Source: Candidatus Zhuqueibacterota bacterium (GTDB lineage: Bacteria; SM23-31). From it: a DNA stretch of 10,184 nt. Position numbers and translations under genes: made by a program. Each line of letters begins with the position of its first letter. Positions within the stretch are counted from its first letter, which is position 1. The DNA lies in contig JADFON010000043.1 of assembly GCA_022562855.1 (NCBI GenBank), forward strand, positions 1-10,184, written 5' to 3'. The notes beneath the pieces are model-generated. The model did no database searches. It was not told the origin of the DNA and was given only the letters and a program-made list of their open reading frames with translations. Shown one piece after another: positions 5,928 through 10,184 of this stretch.

Positions 5928-6794
5928 ATGACAGAAAAAGTAGAAAAAAAGAAAATCAAAGCAAAAAAGACTACAGAAACTCCATCAAAGGAGAATACCG
6001 GGTCAAAAACAAAAGCCGATAAACCGGGGAAAGATACTGAGCCGAAAAAGATGACTGCTAAACGTGTAAAAGAACCGGTGCCGGTGAAAGAGAGTCCTGA
6101 GAAAAAATCTGCAGCCGCAGTGAAGAAGAAATCTGTGAAAAAGGATGATTCCGGGTCAAAGAAAGAGTTAACCGGGTCCAAAGAAAAAGTGAAACCGGAA
6201 AAATCTCAGAAAAAAACGAAGAAAAAAGAATATGTACCAAGATTGCACAAAAAATATTTAGACGATATCGTTCCGCAAATGACAAAGCGGTTTGGCTATA
6301 CGAATAAATTTGAAGTTCCAAAGCTGACAAAAATTGTTTTGAATATCGGTATGGGTGAAGCGCTCCAGAATAAGAAGTTGCTTGAAGCTGCAGTCGTGGA
6401 TCTTTCTATCATAACGGGTCAGAAACCTATAATTACAAAAGCAAAAAAATCAGTATCCAATTTCAAATTACGGGAAGGAAATCCTATCGGATGTAAAGTT
6501 ACATTAAGAAATGAACGAATGTTCGATTTCCTTGACCGATATATTGCAATAGCCATACCACGCATCAGGGATTTTCGGGGGATGTCATTAAAATCTTTTG
6601 ACGGATTTGGAAATTACAGTGTGGGAGTTAAGGAACAGATTATTTTTCCGGAAATTGATTATGACAAAGTGGAATCGATTCATGGTCTGGACATCTGTAT
6701 TGTTACTACAGCAAAAAAAGATGAAGAAGCGTTGGCGCTTTTGAGGTTTTTTGGCATGCCTTTCGTTGAAACTCAAGAAGCGCTGGAAAGCTAA
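5928..6794 (+). CDS. rplE: Large-subunit ribosomal protein L5 with a long lysine-rich N-terminal extension
   Basis: A 288-residue protein; bacterial L5 is normally about 180. Residues 102-288 are a complete L5: [17 protein letters not shown] (102-118), [15 protein letters not shown] (131-145), [23 protein letters not shown] (162-184), [11 protein letters not shown] (210-220), [23 protein letters not shown] (224-246) and LRFFGMPF (272-279). L5 binds 5S rRNA in the central protuberance and touches P-site tRNA. Residues 1-101 are extra: 35 Lys in the first 100 residues, only 15 Asp+Glu, many Ser/Thr/Pro, few hydrophobic residues, and (T/S)GSK three times (24-27, 75-78, 82-85). This looks disordered and strongly basic. 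ATG 5928 has a weak AGAAG (5916-5920). In-frame TTG at residue 106 and GTG codons inside the extension have no convincing ribosome-binding site, so I favour the long form, though an internal start cannot be excluded. Confidence 0.93.
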   Translation: MTEKVEKKKIKAKKTTETPSKENTGSKTKADKPGKDTEPKKMTAKRVKEPVPVKESPEKKSAAAVKKKSVKKDDSGSKKELTGSKEKVKPEKSQKKTKKKEYVPRLHKKYLDDIVPQMTKRFGYTNKFEVPKLTKIVLNIGMGEALQNKKLLEAAVVDLSIITGQKPIITKAKKSVSNFKLREGNPIGCKVTLRNERMFDFLDRYIAIAIPRIRDFRGMSLKSFDGFGNYSVGVKEQIIFPEIDYDKVESIHGLDICIVTTAKKDEEALALLRFFGMPFVETQEALES

Positions 6795-6838
6795 TAAATT
6801 TGATCATAGTGATAAAATAATAAAAAATACGGGCTAAC

Positions 6839-7024
6839 GTGGCAAAAAAATCTTTAATAGTAAAGTCAAACAGAACGCCTAAGTTCGGTGTAAGAAAATA
6901 TAACCGTTGCGGTCGGTGCGGCAGACCTCGCGCATATATGAGAAAATTCGGTATATGCAGGATCTGTTTTCGGCAATTAGCGCTGCAGGGCGATATACCA
7001 GGAGTGGTTAAAGCCAGCTGGTAA
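6839..7024 (+). CDS. rpsZ: Small-subunit ribosomal protein S14, short zinc-binding type
   Basis: A 61-residue S14 of the short C+ type (often named rpsN or rpsZ; E. coli has a 101-residue form without the cysteines). It contains C24, C27, C40 and C43 in [24 protein letters not shown] split over 22-45, a four-cysteine zinc site. The C-terminal [17 protein letters not shown] is standard. S14 sits in the 30S head beside S3, S10 and S19. The start is GTG at 6839, followed directly by the conserved AKKSLI. The 44-base upstream spacer is AT-rich and shows no good Shine-Dalgarno sequence, only ACGGG shortly before. It stands between L5 and S8, the usual place in the spc order. Confidence 0.96.
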   Translation: MAKKSLIVKSNRTPKFGVRKYNRCGRCGRPRAYMRKFGICRICFRQLALQGDIPGVVKASW

Positions 7025-7053
7025 ATAAACATAAGAATTGCAGGAGTCAAAAA

Positions 7054-7449
7054 ATGGCGGTAACTGATCCGATTGCGGATTATTTGACGAGAATTCGAAA
7101 TGCTTTAAAAGCAAAAAAATCTATCGTCGATATTCCGGCTTCAAATCTAAAAAAAGCATTGTCAAAAATATTGATGGATGAACATTACATCAGTGATTAT
7201 TTTATCATAGATGATGGCTTACAGGGAGTTATTAGAATTAAACTGAAATACGACGATGATAAACCGGTAATAGAAGGATTGAAACGAGTTTCGAAACCGG
7301 GATTACGAAAGTATGTAGGAGTTCAGAATATTCCGCGAGTGTTGAACAATCTCGGAATGGCAATTTTGACTACGCCTATAGGGGTAATAACTAATAAAGA
7401 AGCCCGCAGACGTCATGTCGGCGGGGAAGTACTTTGTATTGTATGGTGA
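7054..7449 (+). CDS. rpsH: Small-subunit ribosomal protein S8
   Basis: A 131-residue S8 of normal length. The N-terminus [18 protein letters not shown] (5-22) is characteristic. The middle contains [31 protein letters not shown], and the end is [27 protein letters not shown] (105-131). S8 is a primary binder of the 16S rRNA central domain. In E. coli it also represses the spc genes by binding their mRNA. In the RNA-contact motif usually like STSKG or STPKG, this protein has TTPIG (106-110), with Ile for the basic residue. That is my reading from memory of the family and not a verified rarity. ATG at 7054 has a strong CAGGAG (7041-7046). Confidence 0.97.
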   Translation: MAVTDPIADYLTRIRNALKAKKSIVDIPASNLKKALSKILMDEHYISDYFIIDDGLQGVIRIKLKYDDDKPVIEGLKRVSKPGLRKYVGVQNIPRVLNNLGMAILTTPIGVITNKEARRRHVGGEVLCIVW

Positions 7450-7469
7450 TTATTTAAAGGGAGTCTTTA

Positions 7470-8015
7470 GTGTCACGAGTTGGAAAACTACCTATTCCCA
7501 TCCCTGATGGTGTTTCATTTGATATGAAAGAAAGTCTGTTGAACATTAAGGGACCCAAAGGGGATCTCTCGCAGGATATTCCCCTTGAAATTAAGGTTAG
7601 GCAAAAAGAGAACAAAATACTTGTCGAATCAACCGGAGGATCAAAAAGACACCGGGCGTTTCATGGGTTGTTCAGGGCTTTAATAAACAATATGGTTATA
7701 GGTGTTTCGGAAGGTTTTAAACGCGACCTGGAAATTCAGGGTGTTGGCTATACTGCAGCGCTAAACGGGAAAAACCTTGTTCTCAATCTCGGCTTTTCTC
7801 ATCCGATACTTTTTAAACCGCCTGGTGAAGTAGAATTAGAAGTTCCATCTCGAACGGAAATATCAGTTAAGGGTATTAACAAACAGTTAGTTGGAGAAAT
7901 AGCCGCAAAAATTAGATCGTTCAAGCCCCCTGAACCTTATAAAGGCAAAGGAATTAGATATTTAGGTGAAGAAGTGCGCCGCAAAGTTGGAAAGACCGCC
8001 GGTGCAGCGAGTTAA
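7470..8015 (+). CDS. rplF: Large-subunit ribosomal protein L6
   Basis: A 181-residue L6 with the family's two repeated alpha/beta domains. Domain 1 opens with SRVGKLPIPIPDGVSF (2-17) and has the conserved IKGPKGDLSQ (26-35) and HRAFHGLFRALINNMVIGVSEGF (61-83). Domain 2 includes LEIQGVGYTAALNGKNLVLNLGFSHP (87-112) and the C-terminal signature PPEPYKGKGIRYLGEEVRRKVGK (153-175). L6 lies at the base of the L7/L12 stalk near the sarcin-ricin loop. The start is GTG at 7470, with a clear AGGGAG (7458-7463) six bases before it. The spacer to rpsH is 20 bases. No irregularity is seen. Confidence 0.97.
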   Translation: MSRVGKLPIPIPDGVSFDMKESLLNIKGPKGDLSQDIPLEIKVRQKENKILVESTGGSKRHRAFHGLFRALINNMVIGVSEGFKRDLEIQGVGYTAALNGKNLVLNLGFSHPILFKPPGEVELEVPSRTEISVKGINKQLVGEIAAKIRSFKPPEPYKGKGIRYLGEEVRRKVGKTAGAAS

Positions 8016-8034
8016 TAATTCGGGATATGCAGAT

Positions 8035-8409
8035 ATGAAGAACAGAGAAAAAGTAAAACAGAAATTACGTAAAAGAAAAAAACTGAGAATTCGTAGTAAA
8101 ATATCCGGGACCTCCCAAGTGCCACGATTAGTTGTAACCAGAGGTAATCGCAATATTGCGGCACAATTGGTCGATGACGATAAATCTAAAACTTTATGCA
8201 CGGTAACAAGTATCAGCGGATTTTATAAGAAATTAAAAAACACTTCAAATGGGAAAATGGAAATTAGCAAACAAATTGGGCTTGATATCGCGAAATTGGC
8301 TAAAGACAAGAAAATTAGCTCGGTAGTGTTTGATCGAAATGGTCGTAAATACCACGGTAGAATTAAAATGGTTGCTGAGGGAGCCCGGGAGGGGGGCTTA
8401 AAGTTTTAG
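8035..8409 (+). CDS. rplR: Large-subunit ribosomal protein L18
   Basis: A 124-residue L18 as started here. The basic N-terminus KNREKVKQKLRKRKKLRIRSKISGTSQVPRLVVTRGNRNIAAQLVDDD (2-49) and the closing SVVFDRNGRKYHGRIKMVAEGAREGGLKF (96-124) are family hallmarks. With L5, L18 binds 5S rRNA and anchors it in the central protuberance, so the partner of the unusual L5 is itself normal. The same frame stays open back to 7966 inside rplF, but ATG 8035 gives the usual length, lies 19 bases after rplF and has GGGAT (8022-8026) ahead. The ribosome-binding site is weak. The last codons are locally very G-rich (8379-8396), unlike the rest of the window. Confidence 0.95.
   Translation: MKNREKVKQKLRKRKKLRIRSKISGTSQVPRLVVTRGNRNIAAQLVDDDKSKTLCTVTSISGFYKKLKNTSNGKMEISKQIGLDIAKLAKDKKISSVVFDRNGRKYHGRIKMVAEGAREGGLKF
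8382..8398 (+). other. G-rich short hairpin at the end of rplR
   Basis: AGCCC (8382-8386) can pair with GGGCT (8394-8398) around a seven-base GGGAGGG loop. Just upstream is another GGG (8379-8381). The codons involved encode the conserved C-terminal GAREGGL, so protein constraint explains part of it. There is no U-tract after the stem (TAAAGTTTTAG follows), so I do not call a terminator. Confidence 0.35.
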
Positions 8410-8431
8410 AAAGGCACCTGTCTAATTACTT

Positions 8432-8436
8432 AGGAG
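8432..8436 (+). promoter_or_regulatory. Shine-Dalgarno sequence deciding the TTG start of rpsE
   Basis: AGGAG sits seven bases before TTG 8444, in the 34-base spacer after rplR. It fixes the non-ATG start of S5 and shows that this organism does use Shine-Dalgarno initiation. Confidence 0.85.
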
Positions 8437-8443
8437 AAATCTT

Positions 8444-8944
8444 TTGGAAATCAAAAATCCTGCAGAAATCGAATTAAAGGAAAAAGTTGTACAGATTAAC
8501 CGTGTCGCCAAAGTCGTAAAAGGCGGTAGAAGATTCAGCTTTAATGCAATCGTTGTCGTTGGGAATGGTGATGGAATAATCGGCGCAGGATTGGGCAAAG
8601 CGAACGAAGTCGTAAATGCTATAACCAAGGGTGTTGAGAATGCAAGAAAAACACTTTTTAAAGTCTCCATAATCAATGGTACTATTACTCATGATGTAAC
8701 GGGTAAATACGGTTCTGCAAACGTTTTTATGAAACCCGCGTCCCCGGGTACCGGTATTATCGCCGGCGGTCCCGTGAGAGCAATTATGGAATTAGCAGGA
8801 ATCCAAAATATTCTCACCAAATCGATCGGAACCTCAAATCCTCATAATGTTGTGAAGGCGACATTGGAAGGTCTTAAAAAATTACTCGATGCCTATTCGG
8901 TTGCACGTAAAAAAGGAATTCCGATCAATCAAATCTATCAATAA
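8444..8944 (+). CDS. rpsE: Small-subunit ribosomal protein S5
   Basis: A 166-residue S5, a typical length. The N-terminal double-stranded-RNA-binding-like domain is visible at 13-77: [21 protein letters not shown], then [22 protein letters not shown] and [15 protein letters not shown]. The C-terminal domain has [59 protein letters not shown] (86-144). S5 lies at the mRNA entry site with S3 and S4 and influences decoding accuracy. The start is TTG at 8444, supported by AGGAG (8432-8436). The glycine-rich loop of the N-terminal domain, where spectinomycin resistance arises in model bacteria, is unremarkable here. The gene ends 19 bases before the rpmD start. Confidence 0.97.
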   Translation: MEIKNPAEIELKEKVVQINRVAKVVKGGRRFSFNAIVVVGNGDGIIGAGLGKANEVVNAITKGVENARKTLFKVSIINGTITHDVTGKYGSANVFMKPASPGTGIIAGGPVRAIMELAGIQNILTKSIGTSNPHNVVKATLEGLKKLLDAYSVARKKGIPINQIYQ

Positions 8945-8963
8945 ACGATCGAACATATATACA

Positions 8964-9167
8964 ATGCCAAAAAAATCCAAAAAAGATACCGGTACAATCA
9001 AGATAACACAGTTTAAAAGCGCTATCGGATATACTAAGAGACAAAAGCTGACTATTGAGGCGCTTGGAATTCGTCGGTTGGGTCAGGTAAAGGAGCATAA
9101 GGATACACCGGAAATTCGGGGGATGGTACGGAAAATATCGCACCTTGTAAGAATTATTGAAGGATAA
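8964..9167 (+). CDS. rpmD: Large-subunit ribosomal protein L30
   Basis: A 67-residue L30. A short basic lead (PKKSKKDTG) is followed by the conserved core: IKITQFKSAIGYTKRQKLTIEALGIRRLGQVKEHKDTPEIRGMVRKISHLVRII read across 12-65. L30 is a small 50S protein that binds 23S rRNA; some bacterial lineages have lost it, and here it is retained. ATG at 8964 gives the usual length. The frame stays open upstream to 8889 inside rpsE, but that would add 25 residues without family similarity. No Shine-Dalgarno sequence is visible in the 19-base spacer after rpsE. Initiation may therefore depend on ribosomes finishing S5 or on an unstructured AU-rich leader. Confidence 0.94.
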   Translation: MPKKSKKDTGTIKITQFKSAIGYTKRQKLTIEALGIRRLGQVKEHKDTPEIRGMVRKISHLVRIIEG

Positions 9168-9175
9168 CAAGAATT

Positions 9176-9616
9176 ATGAAATTAAATACTTTAGCGCCTG
9201 CACCAGGGTCTCGAAAAAAGAAAAAGAGAATCGGAAGGGGACCGGGATCCGGTACGGGAGGGACAGCAGGAAAAGGTCACAAAGGGCAGAAATCACGTTC
9301 AGGGGCTTCCATCCCTGTAGGGTTTGAGGGTGGACAGATGCCCTTGCAGCGAAGGGTCCCCAAATTTGGTTTTGTAAATATTTTCAGAAAAACGGTCAGC
9401 ATTGTGAATTTGGAGTCACTCAATAAATTTAAAGGCAAAAAGAAAATTGGTGTTGAAGAATTACGTGAAGCGGGTTTGGTAAAAAAATCCAGTGTTAAGG
9501 TAAAGGTTCTCGGCAGGGGTGAAATTGACTTTCCTCTTGAAATATCTGTTCATTCTGCGAGTAAATCAGCAACGGAAAAAATAACAAAAGCCGGTGGCGC
9601 TGTTCAATTGATATGA
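9176..9616 (+). CDS. rplO: Large-subunit ribosomal protein L15
   Basis: A 146-residue L15, a normal length. The N-terminus is the diagnostic MKLNTLAPAPGSRKKKKRIGRGPGSGTGGTAGKGHKGQKSRSG, read across residues 1-43, an extended Gly/Lys/Arg-rich segment that threads into 23S rRNA. GFEGGQMPLQRRVPKFGF (49-66) follows, and the folded C-terminal domain contains LREAGLVKKSSVKVKVLGRGEIDFPL (96-121) and ATEKITKAGGAVQLI at the end. L15 is a late-assembly protein bridging 23S domains. ATG at 9176 is 8 bases after rpmD with AAGGA at 9160-9164. Its stop overlaps the secY start as ATGA (9613-9616), the classical coupling arrangement. Confidence 0.97.
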   Translation: MKLNTLAPAPGSRKKKKRIGRGPGSGTGGTAGKGHKGQKSRSGASIPVGFEGGQMPLQRRVPKFGFVNIFRKTVSIVNLESLNKFKGKKKIGVEELREAGLVKKSSVKVKVLGRGEIDFPLEISVHSASKSATEKITKAGGAVQLI

Positions 9617-10184
9617 TTAAGAAGATACAGAGCATATTTAAAATACCAGAGTTGCGTAAAAGAATCATCTTCACGTTAGCAATTCTATTTATTTGCCGTG
9701 TCGGTGCGCATATACCAATCCCGGGAATTAACGCCGCAGCCCTGGGTGATTGGTTCGCCTCTGCATCAAATACTCTTTTTGGTCTGTTTGACATGTTTGT
9801 AGGTGGAGCATTCCAGAGGGCAACCATATTTTCTATGGGTATTATGCCTTATATAAGCGCCTCTATAATAATTCAGCTTATGGGCGCTGTTGTTCCATAT
9901 TTTCAGAAATTGCAAAAGGAAGGCGAAGAAGGCAGAAAGAAAATTACTCAAATGACGAGGTATGGTACGGTTGGGATTGCCGCGATGCAAGGCTATGGTG
10001 TAAGTGCATTTCTGAAATCATTAGGCCCGTCAAGTTCAGGTGTGTTTGTGGTTCCGCCTGACGCAGGTTTTGGTTTTACGTTGTATACTGTTTTAACGTT
10101 GGTAGCTGGAACAATATTTTTGATGTGGCTAGGCGAACAGATAACCGAACGGGGCATTGGAAACGGTATTTCACTTATCATAAT
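9613..10184 (+). CDS. secY: Protein translocase channel subunit SecY, N-terminal part (3' end outside window)
   Basis: The first 190 codons of SecY, still open at the right edge; the full protein is usually about 430-450 residues. It forms the plasma-membrane channel (with SecE and SecG) for secreted and membrane proteins. Visible are the N-terminal amphipathic region SIFKIPELRKR (7-17), TM1 (about 18-36) leading to GAHIPIPGIN, the plug/TM2 region TLFGLFDMFVGGAFQRATIFSMGIMPYISASIIIQLM (54-90), the charged cytosolic loop FQKLQKEGEEGRKKITQMTRYG (97-118), further membrane segments at about 120-135 and 154-173, and the conserved GEQITERGIGNGISLII at 174-190. ATG 9613 overlaps the rplO stop by four bases. 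There is no good ribosome-binding site, so translation is probably coupled to L15. Confidence 0.97.
   Translation, partial: MIKKIQSIFKIPELRKRIIFTLAILFICRVGAHIPIPGINAAALGDWFASASNTLFGLFDMFVGGAFQRATIFSMGIMPYISASIIIQLMGAVVPYFQKLQKEGEEGRKKITQMTRYGTVGIAAMQGYGVSAFLKSLGPSSSGVFVVPPDAGFGFTLYTVLTLVAGTIFLMWLGEQITERGIGNGISLII

Noticed and set aside
5928-6230. The possibility that the lysine-rich stretch is a separate small gene or a frameshifted remnant next to rplE
   Set aside because: There is no stop codon or frame change between it and the L5 core, and no convincing ribosome-binding site before the core, so a single fused reading frame is the simplest reading.
6795-6838. Possible promoter in the rplE-rpsZ spacer (TTGATC at 6800)
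   Set aside because: No acceptable -10 box occurs at the right distance; the spacer is simply AT-rich.
7966-8034. Longer form of L18 starting inside rplF
   Set aside because: The added 23 residues are not part of the family and overlap the conserved C-terminus of L6; ATG 8035 gives the normal length.
8382-8409. Rho-independent terminator after rplR
   Set aside because: The stem is only five base pairs, lies inside the coding sequence and is not followed by a run of T; rpsE follows directly.
8889-8963. Longer form of L30 starting inside rpsE
   Set aside because: The extra 25 residues are non-conserved and overlap the S5 coding sequence.
9241-9253. Inverted repeat ACCGG-GAT-CCGGT near the start of rplO
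   Set aside because: It is only a 5-bp stem, within codons for the obligatory Gly-rich GPGSGTGG of L15, and is adequately explained by coding constraint.

Overview
This window is a continuous, co-directional ribosomal-protein gene cluster from a bacterium, all on the + strand. It holds the 3' end of tuf (EF-Tu), then the S10 and spc gene sets joined without a break: rpsJ, rplC, rplD, rplW, rplB, rpsS, rplV, rpsC, rplP, rpmC, rpsQ, rplN, rplX, rplE, rpsZ (S14), rpsH, rplF, rplR, rpsE, rpmD, rplO, and the first 190 codons of secY, which runs off the right edge. Gene order is the classical bacterial one, with no insertion, loss or inversion. No stretch over 60 bases lacks a gene, and I see no RNA gene, mobile element, CRISPR array or convincing terminator.

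Organism: bacterial, moderately AT-rich (roughly 40% G+C by eye). L2 carries DHPMGGGEG, where most bacteria have DHPHGGGEG; from memory the Met form is typical of Bacteroidota and relatives. The L3 central motif (HGQSDRLR..GSVGASSYPSR) and the SecY N-terminus also recall the wider FCB assemblage (Ignavibacteria, Calditrichota, Marinimicrobia and similar). Shine-Dalgarno sequences are clear before many genes (rplB, rpsC, rpsH, rplF, rpsE), which argues against Bacteroidota proper, where they are largely missing. I would call it an FCB-related or deep-branching uncultured lineage, with low to moderate confidence. L24 and S14 are both of the cysteine-containing, probably zinc-binding type.

Layout: 1-120 tuf end; 121-176 a spacer with a weak promoter-like element; 177-4907 the S10 group; 4925-9616 the spc group; 9613-end secY. 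Spacers are mostly 1-35 bases, and rplO/secY overlap by 4 (ATGA), as expected of one long transcript. The proteins assemble the 30S head and 5S domain, the 50S exit tunnel, peptidyl-transferase surroundings and central protuberance; SecY is the membrane channel that docks at the tunnel exit.

The window is mostly ordinary. Two things stand out. L5 (rplE) carries an N-terminal extension of about 100 residues, 35% lysine, low-complexity and strongly basic, on an otherwise normal 187-residue L5. A perfect 22-bp palindrome lies inside rpsJ. Six of the 21 complete genes start with GTG or TTG. I found nothing that amounts to a new multi-gene system.
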